A stretch of DNA of 64,000 nucleotides from Fratercula arctica (GCA_947846985.1 CANTUZ010000001.1:108331757-108395756); one strand, 5' to 3'. Positions 25,101-39,939 are shown, counted from the first letter of the stretch. A program made the numbers and translations. The notes: generated by a model from the letters alone, not told the origin.

Positions 25101-28100
25101 AAGAGGAAAGCCCTGTAAAAATGTCTGCTCTTTATATGTGAATTTGGTAGAGTTATGGGTTACTTCTAAAGGATCATTTCAGGATAATTAATAATTACAT
25201 GAGATATTAATGTCTGGATGGCAAGTGATGGACCAATACAATGGAGTTGATATGAGTGAGGAAAGGAGGATTCAGACATGGGGAAATGAAGAGGTACTAA
25301 ATCAGCATTTATGCTAAGTCCAGAGTCACCTACTGCATTTGACGGCTGCCACTGACAGCACTCAGTGGATACCTCAACTTTGAAGTTTCCAAGATTTCTT
25401 CTGAGCATATCCAGATGTGTCCACTAGTCTTAGTCCTGAACAGTTTGACAGTGCCTCCTAGCTAATCAATACCCCAAGTCTAAGCATGGTTACACCTTCC
25501 CCTTCAGTCTGGTGAGCAAGCCTGGCACACATCTAATATTTTGAACTACAGTCCACACAAAAAGTTGAGACAGACTCTGCCTTCTGTTAAAAAAGTGTTA
25601 GGAAAATTATATGCTGCTGCTCCCTAGCAGACACAGTTCATGGTTAAGAGATCCTGTTTGGAGTACAAGTTAGTTGTCCATGCCATCAGGGAGGTTTATG
25701 TTTACATCTAAGGATCCCCAAGGAACTGCTGGTGCCCTCATTCATGCTCTAAGCCTTCCTGGTCTGGGCACACTTTTACCCCTCTTCTTGAAGGTGTGCC
25801 AACGTGCAGAAGGGAGTACTCAATGGCACAGGGACTCCCGCATGACAGGCCTTATTTCAGGAGCTCGTAAATGGTCAACGTGTAAATGGGCTGACTCTTA
25901 GAAGTGTGTGTTCAGTTGCTCTCAATTCCAACTGAACTGGCCGCCCTTTCTTGCAAGGTGAAGAAGCAGCCTGTATGTCTACTGCTGCAGAGCCCTGGGT
26001 TCACTGCAGCTGCCAAAGAGGCTCTGCGTTGTGGCATCAAAATCCAGTTTTAGTTTCAGCCCTTGCATTCTTCTGTGTACTGTAGGAGTGTAGGAGAGGA
26101 GCACTGATTAAGAGCTTTATGACCTAAAAAAGTAATGTGGTAGCTTTTAGATAAACTCAGCTCTTAAGCCCCTGACCTGCTGTGACTCCAGTGCAGCTGG
26201 AGACACTGGTTGTGGTCAACAAGTAGCATGATCCAGCAGCAGAAGGTTGGTAGCCTTAACTATTGATGTGAGACTTGATTACTCACCATATGCTCTAGAT
26301 CTAACAAGTCCTCAGACAAGCTCTGTTCTGGCCCTGTACCGATCAAAGCGCATTAGGTGTGCTTCTGGAAGGCATCTTTCAGTTTAATTTCATTTGAAAG
26401 CAACGCACTCGGCATGCTCTGAGACCGCTCTGCAATGCGAACTAGAACGTGGTAAGTCAGGATGGTCCCGATTCAAACTAAAAAGCTTATGTGGATACTG
26501 CCAAAATGCTGTGGATAAAGGTATCCATATACAATATATGTCTCATAAAAATGGGAAGATGACACCTGTTTAAAAAGTGGAAGTGTGACACCTGTGGCAG
26601 TTAATATTTCTACCATACCTCAGAATACTAGACATCCACTTGCTTCCTGCTTGACTGTTTGAGTAACGGAGGGGTGGTATTTTTTATCGTGTTTATCAAC
26701 TGCATGCAGTTCACACATTAATTGCATAGTATATTTAACCTTCTCATATCTATGTTTCTTATATTGTTCTGAATATGAGTGTAAGGAAAAAGGATAGTGC
26801 TCCTACCAATACAATGTATGGAGAAACAAAGGATAAAATATAGGGATGAGAAAAATGTGTTAAGAGTTTAGAAGAAATGAAAAAATTGTCAGAAGAGGGC
26901 AGCCTTTTCACATAAACCATAAACCAACAATACAGAAAACATCTTAAATTATTCTTTTCACTATAGTTAAGCATGCCATTGGGGGGGTAACCTTGTTAAG
27001 GAAACTGCAAAATGCAGAAAACTTGATCACAACAAAAATGCTTCTCTTTTGTGCCACCTTCAAAGGACAGAGGCCTGGCTTTGTAGTAGCAGTTTTTTCC
27101 TCTCATGTTCAGACAATAGAGTTAGAAATGATTTTAAGATGAGTCAACAAAGGGAAATGCGATCTTTTTTTTTTTTTTTGGTAGTTAAAGGCAAATGAAC
27201 TTTGAATATGTTGGGTATTCAGGGAAAAATACACTTGCTTAAATATTATTGCAGAGAGGTAAGCCAATATTTCAATTAAGAACTAACGAAGCACTACTTA
27301 ATTCAATGGATGATGCTTTATTAATGTATTCTTAATCATATCAATCTGTCTCAGTATTTATTCAAATACAATATGTAGTCATGAAGACTGTTTCAAATAG
27401 TGAAATTTATATCATAAGCAATTGGCAGATTCCAGCTACAACTAGTCTGTAACTATTCCAGTGAATATATCACTGCGGTGGGAAAAAAAACCAAAAAAAA
27501 ACAAACAAAAAAAACCCCCAAAAAACAAAAACAAAACAAAACAAAACAAAACAAAACAAAACAAAAAAAAACCCCAAACTAAAATTTGAATGAACATCAT
27601 TTGTGAACCAATACAAGAGATTAAAAAAATGTATTTGTTTTAACTTCTGATTCCTGAGTGGAAGGAGTAACCTTGTGGCTGTCTCTTTGCAAGTAATTTA
27701 GCCTGGAGTAGGTCAGGGAAATGAAGCAGGAACTCCCAAACTGTCTAGGTAAGGCTTTATAAAGATTACCACCAGTGTAAGCAGGAACATTTCACAAAAA
27801 TTTAACACAAACATGACAGTTACATGCATTATATACCAGTATTTATTGGAACTTTTCCACATTAAGACCTTTCCTCAAATCTCAAATTAAAATGTCCAAC
27901 ATCTCAGCAAAGCTTATTAAATCAGCTATTGTTACCAAGTGACTTCAAGACCAAAGGCATCTCACAGCCAGCAGCTCAGAGCAGCAGTGGAGGAAGCTCT
28001 TGTATCATCTACCTGAAGGTACTCAATCTGATGGCTGTCGAAAGGGTAAAATGTAAAAGATACAGGCCAAAGAGGAAGGCTATAGTCAGTTCTGTATCTA

Positions 28101-30790
28101 TACCTTAAATCAGCAGAGTTCCTTGAACATTCAGGGATTTACAGCGGTAAAAAGTAACTCAAGTGTCTTTGGACCCCCTGTTCCAAACAGTGTATGAAGA
28201 ATACGTGTCTGTTGTGTTCTAAGAATGGGAACGTCACTTGCTAGCTGTGCAAGACATTGCAATTGGAACACATTTTGTCTGTTCAAAAACAGAAAGGTAA
28301 GGAAAAGCAAAGCAACTGGAGGATTAGGAGTCTTGACTTTCCAGGGACTTAATATGCTGGTGTATATTTAAGATGGGAACTTTGCCCATTTTGAAGTGCT
28401 TCTAACTCAGGTTGTTATTTCCTTTTAACTGACATGTCAATGAATCCTTGCAACATATAAGATAACACAGATTTCAAAAATCTTTAGTGAATTAGATTCT
28501 GCAGCATTTTAACAACACAGTCTGAAAATATGAGAATTAGGATGCAGTGATTTTTTTGTTTTTCTTTTTAAGAACTGACAAGCAATAGCTCCTGCTCAAT
28601 GTGGTATTAGGTTTTTTCCTGTGTTCAAGAGGAATCTATTGCACTTACCACAGAAATAATCTCTTAATATAGATTTTTAAGTTGCACAAGCTAGGAGTCT
28701 AATGGAACTGGCTTGATGTTAAAACTTTCTTTCTACATCAGAATATTTTCTTTGTCAATTAGGAGGAAAGTTTCATGAATCGAAGTAGATTCTTATGGCC
28801 TTCTGATAGGCAAGAGGGCATGGCAAGTGATTTTCAAGAATAAATTAAAAACCCCTAGGTAGCTGAAATAAAGAAATGTATGATATCAAAGCAAAGCTAG
28901 TTTGGCTTTCTCAGTGTTTCAAAGCAGTCAGACGTTGGCCAAGTCAATGTGAGGTACCCCAAACCCGTCACTTTAAAAAATATAAATCAGAAATATCTCC
29001 AGTGAAGGAAATTATAACCCTAGAATTATGTTGCTGGAAAGACAGTGGGAATGAAGGAGGTGAAATGAGAAGAATCATCAACCTTATATCTGAATACCTA
29101 CTGATGTAATTCTGTAACTCCAAGTCTATTTTAGTATGTGTTAAAAGTCAAAAAAAGTCCCAAAATTTCCTTAAGGTTTAGAAATCTAGGTAGACTGTAA
29201 ATTTGGGTCTAGGCACTTGGCTGAGGGAGAACTCAACTACAGTTAATGAAGTTTTTAGACTTTGATTCAGTAAAGCACTTAAAATCCAGGTGATTTAAAT
29301 GATTGTTTAAGATGAGAATTAAGTAAGCACTTAAACAGGAGTCTACCTAATTGCAGTCTCAAGGAATTAAGTATTTTTTGCTCAAAGATCAAAGATTTTC
29401 TTAGCGTTCAAAACTGTCATAAAATATTTAGTTTGTATATAATATGCCTGTTATGCATTTGTTCCAATTAAGAAACAAATACGCAGCATAAGGAAGGAGC
29501 AAAGGGTATCTAAAGGCTCTACCAGTCTTCTCCCTCCCATCCATTTACTCCGTGCTCATGGATGCTTTTAGTCTGTGGTTTCCACCCTTCAGGCAAGCCT
29601 AAGGGGAAGGCAGGGAGTAAACCATAGCATGGCATACTGCTCAACATGAGGTGCATGCATTGTCATGTATCGGATGCCAAGACACTCCCCTATTCCTATA
29701 AAATATAGCAAGGCATCTTCACTGTGGATGCAGAGCAGATGGGCTTTAGCTTTTCAGTTCTTATTCAAAATAATTCTTTCACTTTAAAGTGTTTGATTTC
29801 CAGCTGATTTTCCTTAAAGGAACAGAGGGCTGTATGAAAGGTGTCAGGAGCTGTGCTTCTGGTTTGAAGGTGTTGTGGTATATATAATGCACATTTTCGT
29901 ATTTTAAGATAACTGAATTTTGGATATTTCCCAATGTTTTGACTAACAAAACACATGGGATCCTTGTAGGTCCACATTATTGAAGAGACACATAAAAATT
30001 GGAAATTTTCCAGAAACAGTATTACTCTGCCTGTCTGTTAAGATCTGTCTCCTTCTGAGCCTGGTTGAATTGGAGGTAGTAGATTTGTATACTTGTCTAT
30101 GTATATGCATGCAATAAAAGGTTCAACCTTTATTGTTAACTTGTCAGTAGAATCCCTAGGCCACCTTTGGTTATCAATATCTGGATCTGGCTTTAAAAAG
30201 TGGGCTTTTTTTCCCCTTTCTCATCTTTGCATTCCTTTCTTTCTGAAATAAAAGAAGAGAAAGCTGTTCTGGTCAGCAAAATTGCCAGATTTACTTTGAA
30301 ATCGTATGTCCTTATTGTTGAAAGTATACTTTAAAAAATGCCTTAACCTAGAACCAGTTTTTAGACAAATATAATAAACATATAGTATAACGGTATGGTA
30401 TATAGCTCTATCAAGTGAAGGGCTTGTGCTGATTTATATTTTATCTGGTCCATCTGCCCTAATGTCTGCAATGAAAATGTACATATATATATATTTAATG
30501 TCTCTGAATCAAACTTTCTTCCCCCTTGCTATTACTATCTTTCTGGTTCTTCTTTGAAGTACCTACCTCTATATTTTATAAAATACCATGAACTGAGGAA
30601 AGAAAAGGAATATCATTGAATGAAATGAGGCCAAAAGTTTCACCAACTGTTCAGCAGCCCACACAAAAAGATTGTGGGTTGATGGGATTTATTTTGAGTG
30701 GGAAGGCTTGGAGAGGTCCGTGGGGCAGGGAATATGTAGATAAGCGTCTTTATTGAAAAAACTAAAAAGCGAGGCTTTATCTGATATGTG
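22131..30790. other. Intergenic, no gene recognised
   Basis: About 8.7 kb of AT-rich sequence. Open frames are short and without family resemblance. Contains T-rich runs near 22460-22495, an A/C-rich CAAAA-type tract at 27482-27575 and no recognisable transposon. Confidence 0.55.
27482..27575. repeat. A/C-rich low-complexity tract with CAAAA pentamers
   Basis: Ninety-four bases with no T or G on the + strand apart from the edges; the core is an array of seven or more AAAAC units, flanked by A8-9 runs and short C runs. It may be a decayed poly(A) tail or a simple repeat. Confidence 0.85.
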
Positions 30791-31576
30791 TGTTGTGGTT
30801 TGGGCTGAAATGGCCGCTGAAATGGCCACTGAAATGGCCACTGAAATGGCCACTGAAAAGAATGACAGGTGCTCTCCCCCACCTCTCTCTCCACAGAGAA
30901 GAGGGAGAGAGAGAAAAACACTTATGAATTTAGAAGAAACTAAACTAAAAGTAGTTAATTGAATAAAATATTAATAAAATAATAAAAAGAAAATAATGAA
31001 ATATATACAAAACTGTATCAAGCTTCCAGGATGACAATCATATCACCGGCAGCCACTGGGAAAGTCCCAGGCTGGGCTCGGTGGCAGATGGGAACTGGAT
31101 GCTGGATCTGGATTTAGGAACACACAGATCGGGACCAAAGGCAGATGAACAGACAGAGTCCTCCTCAGATGCTGGCCTTTGAAGGAAGTGGGGTGACCTT
31201 TTGATCCCTCAGCTTTTATACTGACCGTGGGGCAGATGGGATGGAATACGCCTGTTGGTCAGTATTGGGTCACCTGTCCTGTCTGCTCCTCCCTGCAGGT
31301 GCGACCCCTCTACGCTTTTCTGTTTCTGAACCCCTAATGGGGCAAATAATGAAGATGGCTGACCTTGGTTGTTATAGCAACAAGTATAAGCAAGAGCCTC
31401 TCTGCGTACCATTCCTTGGCATAAACTACAAACAACCAGGTCTTATCACTCTGCAAGTGAACAGTTTCTGCACAATATGCTGTTAATTTCAGAGAGTTCA
31501 GTTAGTTAGAAGAAGCTTAACTACAAAGTAAAACTACTGAACAGAAAATTGGTTCTGTTTTACTTCAAACCAGGAC
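30791..31576 (+). mobile_element. Solo LTR of an endogenous retrovirus (avian ERVL-like)
   Basis: About 786 bp bounded by TG and CA. Flanking 5-mers ATGTG and CTGTG match at four of five positions, a possible decayed target-site duplication. A TATA-like CTTTTATACTG lies near 31212. The segment after it (ATGGAATACGCC, TTGGTCAG, TCACCTGTCCTGTCTGCTCC) has the same order of blocks as the LTR at 44902, so the two are related subfamilies. No gag, pol or env remains beside it. Family name is inferred from general resemblance to neoavian LTRs. Confidence 0.7.
30804..30851 (+). repeat. 12-bp tandem repeat inside the LTR
   Basis: Four copies of RCTGAAATGGCC, two starting with G and two with A, followed by a partial fifth copy (ACTGAAAAG). 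It lies within 15 bases of the LTR 5' edge. Confidence 0.95.
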
Positions 31577-34500
31577 ACTGTGCAAACAGGTGTCGAGACT
31601 TGAACAGAAGCTGACCTCAAGTGCTTCCCTGAGAACTGATAGACAATGCAGAGCGATGTGGACAAAGTGCAATCAGTCACTGGAAGAACTGGCAGATCCC
31701 TGCTGGTAATCCTTTAGACTTTTGCCTTTCCTGAAAATGTAATTGCTACCCAATCTATCCCAGTGTATTTTGACTGGTATCAAAGACCTACTCTTTAAAT
31801 TACTCCAGCTAAACTGTGTCACCTTTATTGGGATAGGTTAGGAAACTTGTAGGTTTGAGGACATAGTACTACCAGAAGGAGAGTCTCAAAGAATTAATAT
31901 AGAAAATAATGCAAATCTTCAACCTGATCATCAGTGTAAAGTGAGAGAAACAAAGAAAAATCTAGGAAGTCTTTCATAAGGAGAGACAATGAAAATAATG
32001 ACAAAAACAAGCTCTGGAACATGCCCACAGAAAAGGAGAGAGATTTTTTGGGTACAGTGTTATCTGTGAAAAGAACTTTCAATTGCTAAGAAGGGACCTG
32101 TCCACTGGGGGGACTTTGTTCATAGACATAGTTGCATCCTGGGCTGAGCCAGATGTGATTTGTTCTAGTTCAGATGAGTGGCTTTTAAAGTGAGAACTGG
32201 ATATTGAACTGCTTGTCAGCTGAAAAAGTGCTGCCTCCAGTAAGGGCTGCTCTCCACCCTGGTACACTCTTTACTGGGAGCCATGCCACTGAAACTTGGC
32301 TCAGCGGGCAGCTCCTCCTTCCCCTGCCCACTCAAGCACAGAACAAGAAGTCCCCATCCCTGGAACTGCCTGCGAGTCTGGCAGCTCACCCATTCCTGCA
32401 CTTCCCTCCAGCAGCAATTTTTCCTCCCAACAAAAACAACCCGCAGGACCACAAATGTTAGTTTACTGCTTGGTTCTTAAAGGTGACAGAAGCAGCTTTG
32501 TGCTTAAAAAAAAAAGCGTCCATCTCACAAAAACAGTCCCACTGAAAAAGAACATTATTTACATTCTTCAAAGGACAAAGTCTGAAAAGAGAAAAAATGA
32601 AGTATTACAATATCTACTCCTGAATGGCTTTCAGGTGACAGTTGAAGGACTGGAGCAGTGTGATAGCTAGTGCCAATACACCTCACTCCATGCCTTCGCT
32701 GCATATTACACAGAAAGCTCCGAGTTTGTTAGGTTGCAAGGTACTGTACCTTTTTTTGTTTACTAGGTCTGGAAGTATTCAGCAGTGTCAGTGGAAAGAT
32801 TCCTGCTGACTGTAATGGGCTTGGATTGGGCCCCCCAAGAAAAATAAAAAGAAAAAAAGAAGAGATTGTATCACCATCAAATCTAAAGCCAGTGAAGGGG
32901 AAAAAATCCATAAACAATTACCTACATCAGGTACAATGTTATGAAACTTTGAAAATGCAATCCCTTTAAATGAATAAATATTACTAGAGCTCTCTTTCAG
33001 TAGTTTTATCCCATTATCTACAGGGCCATAAACATTGTACTTGGTTGCTATCTCATGCAAGGCTTTGAAGAAGAGATAGTGCTTTGCAGCATACAAATCA
33101 GTAGAAAAAAGATGCAAGATTGAATAAAATAAGCTTGAAATGATTCTCTAGATGGAGATGCAGCTTTTGCCTACAGCGTTAATATATTACAGTTTGGCAT
33201 CTCTAAAATATAGCTGTGAAGAATGCTGTGAACCTGCTAATTAATAAGACTCTTTTCCTCAGACATTTCATTAACCTAAACTTTTTAGTTTTCTGTAGAT
33301 TGAATGCATGCTTGCCTGTTTTTAACCTTTGTACAATGGCTTCTAATGTTATAATTAATTTATTCCCACTAACAAGAGGAGAATATTGGGTTATAGAAGT
33401 AATTCAAAATGAGTTATGCATAATTTATACTGATCAATATTGTTGAGTATAATATTTTATTTCCTCTGTTGACTTTTCATTTTATAGAAATAATGTATTG
33501 CCAAAAATATAGAACTCCAACATTTAATTTATCATCTAGCTTTAAACAATACACAGGGAAATATTTAGAAGGGTCCACAGGAGACATGAACATAAAGAGT
33601 TAGAAATATCTTGCTTGCCAGGTAAGATCTCCAATTACCCAGACTATGTCCAGTATCTTCTAATAGCACCCTGTGTGAACACCTGAGGCTGGGGTTTTCT
33701 TCAGAGAGGTCACTTCTGAATCCTTCTGTTGCACATATGCCTGGAAGGTGAGAATAATCAGCTGAGGATATTACTTAAGAGCTGGAAAAAGTCACATCAT
33801 GTGTGTGGTGGGAATGGAGTAATGACTACACCCCATTCCTTTTGACCCTGACGCTCCATCACTGCTAAACGCCAGTTTCACTCCTCACTTTCCACACCTA
33901 TTGGATCAGAAGAGGAGTATGTTTGATGATTCACGCTGAAGACTGTTCAACTCTGTGGGGGATTGAAAGGGAGAAAGGGGGAAGTTTACTCTTCCCACAA
34001 TGCTGAGCTGGTCAAGCTTCCTTGTTTTGTTCTGCTTTGATTTTTCTCCAGCTGTATCCACAGTAGAGGAAGAACCACAAGGGTTTAGTTATCCAATTAA
34101 CCGGTGTGGAAATAGGCTGGCAGGAAGAGGGTGTAGGACACCAAAATACCTATTCTCTGTGAGGCCACAGGATAACAAATAACTGTCATCAGCTCTCCTT
34201 TCCTTTTTAGACAAGGAGGGACTGAAAGACTGCCACCCTGTCTGTGAGTTGATGAGCACCCTCTGAAATAGGTTGGGGCAATCATGGAAGGAATGACTTA
34301 CTGCTGAGAAATGATCCCACATTTAATGAAGCTGCAGCCTAACTAAACTATATCCCTTGCATCATGTCTTTCTTCCCTTTTACCTTGTTTTCTTCCTTCC
34401 TGGTGTTATTGCTGTTGCCATCACTTTGCAGAGCTTGGGGAGGGGAATTTGCTAGTTCGTCGTCTACCTGCATTCACAGGCACCCAAAGGTTGTATATCG

Positions 34501-37420
34501 GGTTGTAATGCTGATGCTAGATGAAACAGAAGAAGTACTGTTCTGTAAATAACTCACCTGTGAAAAGCATCAGTTAATTCACACATTTTTCACTAATGGT
34601 TAAGGTTTTGTTTCCTGTGACAGATGCAGTACTAAATATAACTAGCTGTGTATTTCTTCAGCACAAATATCAGTTGATGTGAATTTTACTAGTGATTTAA
34701 TTTCTTGTGAAATCAGATTTATGTTCTTGTGAGAATGAGATCTTTATTTAACAGATAAAAGAGGCAAAACCACATTGTGTTTGGGAAAAAACCCCCAAAC
34801 TTCTCTAGCAGGTAATTGTTTTAGATATGGTAATTAGGAACTTAATATGTTAGTGAGACACAGAAAGAAGACACTCAATAGACCTCCATAAGCAAAATAA
34901 TTTTTCTTCTTAATGTATCAAGTTAATATTAAAGTACTTGTATTCAATCTTGGCAGTGAGAAGACCGAAATCTCTTATTTTAACAACTGATTGTAGGTGC
35001 TCTTACCCTCTTTTTTTTTTTTTTTTTTTTTTTGCTTTTTTTCTTTTCTATAGTGTCTTTTGTGAAGCAGTTTCTCATGTAGTGGCTACATATTAATGTA
35101 ATCACAGTTGGAGAATTTTATAACAAGAACGTTGTTGTTATGGCATCGTTTCCCTCTCCTTCTTCCCAGCTTGGTAATAAATGGTTTTTCAGGTATTCAG
35201 TTTTGCCCAGACTGTTTTGAATTCATGGTATTTTTCTATGTGCAGATGGCTTTGGTTTCCCTGCTTTAGTATTCATTTTGTTATTCCCCCTGTGATTGTT
35301 CTGGCTTAATTGGTGTTTATCATATAGCACTCTCCTAATTATATGCTTGCATATTGCAAAGTTTGGGGGTTTGAATTCCTATTATGTGCCTAGTGTGCAG
35401 CTCTTCATAAATTATTTTCAATATGCTTTGGCACTGCAGTCATTCTAGAGAATATCATCAAAACTATCCTTAATGTCTAAACTTGTTAAGGGTGGCACTT
35501 CAAGTTTGTTTTCCATGTTATTCCTATTCCATATTTTCTTGCTTAGCACTTGGGCAAAGTGAAATGAAAATTGCAGAATGGCAAGAAGAGTAAGCAAGCC
35601 AGTAATTATCTACTTTGTATGCTTACATTGTTAAGTATTCTATCCTGTGTGTTTTGAAGACTTATGCTTTTTCAGAAGTATGTAGGGTTACAAAGTTTTT
35701 TCTCAAGAAATGGTCTTGTGCCTCAATCGATCTGCTCAATTCAGATCTTGCCTCACCTATTTTTTTTTTAGTAATTAAAAATGAAAGAAGCTGAAACTCT
35801 GCCTAAGTGATGCTCAAATGATGGTTTCATAACATGGCCAAATTGCGGTGCGAAACAGACTGCCTTGAAAATAATAACAACAAAAGCAGAAAAGATCTTT
35901 TGCAGACCCAGCTTAATTCCTAGATGTAGTTCATAGCATACACTCAAACCCAATCATTCCAGCTTAGTTGAGCCCCTGGCTGCTGTGGCTACAATTACCT
36001 GTCCCAAAGCTGGCAAGTTTCAAGGTCAAGCTATCACAGCTGTTGAATGCACTCTGAGCCTCCTTTGAGTTCGGAAATCTCTGCTGTGCTTGGAGCAGTT
36101 TGCAGTCTTAGCAGTTGAGTTCAGGCTTTCTGTAGATCAGTCTCTTTAGCAGTTGAGCTTTCTCGTCCGGCTGCTTTTCTTAAATTGAGAAGCTGATCTG
36201 AAATATCCCATCTCTACCTTTCTATGTAAGTTGTAGTTTCATGACACTTCTCCAAACCCAGGGCATTGCAGCTACTAGAGATGGCAGTAGATCTGCTTCT
36301 CCATGAATTTCACTCTTTACGGTTGGATTCCTTATTAGGTGCTTTACTTATTAAATAAATAGCCTCCATTCCTGTGTCCATGCCTTCCATATGTGAAACC
36401 TTTCAGTATCAAAGTGCTCTACCCTTCTGCAAACTTCCATTAAAACAAGTAGGAACTTTGATTGCAAAGTACTGGGAAGGGCCTTATCTGAATGCTGCGT
36501 AACAGCTCTCCTTATCTTTCAGACTTCCCAGATTGAATTGCTCTGTAAGAGTTTTCTTTTTTAAGTTAAAAATGAGCACATAATTTTAATTTTTCAATTA
36601 TCTGTAATACATTGGAGGAGTTTTAATTTCTGAAAGAGGACGAAGGCAGAAAACGTATTTTTTTTTTAAGTAGGCATTCCTTTTATCTTATTAGAACCAT
36701 ACAGAGTGTTAAAACAAAAAGATCAGATAATATAAAACAAATTCCAAGAGACTGATCATTATAATCAGATTTTTTGAAGTGCTAAAATTATCAATGCAAG
36801 CAATGACTAGCTCTGATTACATCCACTTGTATTAAGAAATCATAAGCAGTACAGATTTACGAACGTGAGCAGTTTAACTAAAGAAGTTAACATCGGAAGT
36901 AATGTAGTTGATTCCTTAAATTTATGTTTTTGTTTTATCTAGCAGAAAGAAAGACTTTTAAAAAAATAAGATATTTTAAACTAGAGACAAGGAGAATAGA
37001 TAATAAAGAATGCAGTAGAGCTGGAGAAGAGTTCAGAATTTGGAAGTGTAGGAAAAATACGATCTATGCAGATACGCTATAGATATGCATGTATATGTGT
37101 CAGTGGAGAACACCATTCAATAGAAAATCCTGTAGGAAAAAGCAGTGGAAAAGTCAGAAAAGTTTCATTTGTGCAATCTTCTTGTATTATTTTCTTCTAC
37201 AGAGGGAAAAAATTCTCCTGTATTCTGGAATGCAGTAGTACGTGTTTAGAAGGAGGAAGGAATTCAGGGTTATTTACAGAAGGCCAGAAAAAAATAATCA
37301 ACATTTTGGGAACATATTCTGATTCTCCCTACTGCTGGTGACAAGTTTCCTTTGATACTGATGGCTTAAGACAGTAGGGCCATGGAGACCATAAGTACCT
37401 AAGGGTTTGTAACGTTTCCA
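31577..37420. other. Intergenic, no gene recognised
   Basis: AT-rich, with a T23 run at 35011-35033. A 124-codon open frame at 32296-32670 has no family resemblance and begins inside ordinary intergenic sequence; not called. Confidence 0.55.
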
Positions 37421-37832
37421 AGGGCAACAAAGCTGGTGAGGGGTCTAGAGCACAAGTCTTAGGAGGAGCAGCTGAGGGAACTGGGGTTGTTTAGCCTGGA
37501 GAAAGGGAGGCTCAGGGGAGGCATTGCCCTCTACAACTACCCGAAAGAAGATTGTAGTGAGGTGGGGATCAATCTCTTCTCACAAGTAACAGGCTGTAGG
37601 ACAAGAGGAAATGGCCTCAGGTTGCACCAGGGGAGGTTTAGAATAGATACTAGGAAAAATTTCTTCAACAGGCTGCCCAGGGAAGTGGTTAAGTCACCAT
37701 TCATGAGGGTATCTAAAAGACATGTAAATGTGGTGATGAGGGACATGGTTTGGTGGTAACTTGGCAGTGCTAGGTTAATGGCTGGACTTGATCTTAAAGG
37801 TCTCTTCCAACCATAATGATTCTGTGATTTTT
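37421..37832 (+). mobile_element. CR1 LINE 3' fragment with internal deletion
   Basis: About 410 bp of the CR1 ORF2 end and 3' tail in + orientation: GGCAACAAAGCTGGTGAGGG, GGACAAGAGGAAATGGCCTC and GGTCTCTTCCAACCATAATG. Compared with the copy at 20.5 kb it has lost about 20 bases between TTTCTTCA and CAGGCTGCCC (near 37670), which breaks the frame. The end at TGATTCTGTGATT is a single decayed terminal unit. Confidence 0.92.
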
Positions 37833-37835
37833 CAG

Positions 37836-39930
37836 GCTGCTCCCCAGGATAGTTTTGTAGAAAATTCTGCAGAACAAATCTCCATTGACTCTCTTCCTTC
37901 CTCATGGTGATGCATGTCAGCAGCAAAAAAATGATGAGATTTGGAGGTGCTGAGACACCTGTTGTTGCAAGAGGTGTTGTTTTATGGGATCAGGATGACC
38001 ATGGGGAAAAGAGGCAAGGACATTAAAGGTGTTCAATAATGAGCATATAATATATATGTATAGTTAAATGTAACAAGCTGTAAGCTGTTTGCTTCCTTTT
38101 GTGAATTAATGCACCTGCTCGCTGATTTGATTGAGTCCAGCCCTTGGCCAGGTCTTGTCCCTTCAAGGGAAAAAGTGGAGTCTTGATGGATGTGTTTTCT
38201 GTCTCCCTTACAAATAGACTATTGTAGTTTATAACATTAGTGACGGGGTGCCTGCGTGCTGCCTCCCATCATTTTCATGTGGTCTATTACACATTACAGT
38301 AGAAGCTACATGTATTTGATAAGAGCATGAAATCATCCTGATTTGAGGTCCTTGTCCTACTTTCATGTAATAGCTTTTTTATCAAGTGTAACTATATTTC
38401 ATCAAGCTATTAATATATCTAGAAATATCAGATGTATATATAATATATATCAGCAAAAGAGTCTGCAGAGGTGCAGTTACCAGTAAAACAAAACATGAGG
38501 TTGCATATGGGTGAGTGACAGGCTTCTGTGTGTCAGCCAATGTTAAAACATAGGCATCTGTTAACATATGTATGTATGCCTATAGCAAGGCATTGGTAGT
38601 CATTTATCTGGTTTCAGTGATGCTTATATCTTGGGTATCACTCTGTCAGCACTGGGGAAAAACTTTCACCCTCCTAGCCCCGTATCCTTGTGTCTGACAG
38701 TTGCTCTAGCTAGCTGAGTGAGGAGACTAGATCAAAACCATGTCCAAGAGGTACCCTATTTCTCTCTTTCATTGCTGAAATTTTTTGCCTTAGGAGCCTC
38801 TTCAGATGCCAATATTTACAGAACAGGTTTTTGGATCTCTGCTAGGATGATAAGGAGCAGCAACTCCTGAAATCAGTTCAAGAGTTAATTAATAATTTAA
38901 TTAATACTATACTATCACCTAGTCTTTTTAAGGAACAGGGGAAGATCTCAGTATTGGTTCCTCAAGGAAGGAAGCAAGGGCACCCTACCTTTTTTTTTTT
39001 TTTTTTTTTTGATGTAATGCAATCAGTGCTTCTATCTAGGACTGTCCGTAATCGGAGGGGGAAAAATAATTGCTGCTGGTATAAAGCATTGTCCAGTATT
39101 TAGGACAGTGGCCCAGGAATCTAGAAATGAAGATTCAAACTGATGGCCATGGACAAAGTGTTCCCCTTCCTCTGCCTCAGCTCTCCATCTGTAAAATGAA
39201 AAACAATGACACTCCCTTACCTCCCAAAAATGTTATAAATCCATTAAGGCTTGTGAAGTACTTGTTATTTAGTGATGGGGAATGCAAAAGTATAGAAGAC
39301 AGAGTTCCCTGTGAAAAAAGCTTTTTGCTATTAAGGAATTCTCCATAGCATTTATTTTACTCCTAACAATCAGTTTTAGCTGACAGTGTTTAAGTACTAG
39401 AGCTTTCAGACATGTCTCCTTTTCTTTTTTTTTAATTACAAGTGCTATCAACGTTTCCAAGTTAGACCAAGCTGTGCTAGGCTCTGTCAAATTAAAACTT
39501 TTACCTTATACGATTCCTTTGTGTTCTCTGCATTTTGCAGTGATGAAACTTATAACTGGACATACTCCGAACATTGATGACTTACCCCAAAATAAAGATT
39601 GTGAAAGGAACCCCTTGTCTTCCCCTTTCCCCCACAAACTTGCCAGCTTCCTTGTTGCTTGATCATTCATATCTTATGGGGAAATACTTTCATGGTTTTA
39701 CTAAGAGGAAGTTAATCAGCACTGGCGATTGGGAAATCGGGCCGTTCCCTCCTCAGAGGAGGGAGTGGCTGGACTCAGACCAGCCCTGCGGAGCTGGGAG
39801 CTGAGCTCTGCAATTCCTCACCACCTCTGCTAATGGACTGCTGTGTTGGGGAGCACGGTGTTATTAAGCTGTCACGGGCAACACAGAATCAAAGCTTTAA
39901 AAGTCTAATGAAATACTGTACATTAGCTGG
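37836..39930. other. Intergenic, no gene recognised
   Basis: AT-rich; a T21 run at 38990-39010 follows a short A-poor stretch. Nothing else. Confidence 0.55.
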
Positions 39931-39939
39931 TTTCACTTG

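Noticed and set aside
32296..32670. 124-codon open frame
   Set aside because: Does not begin with ATG, no recognised domain, changes composition half-way.
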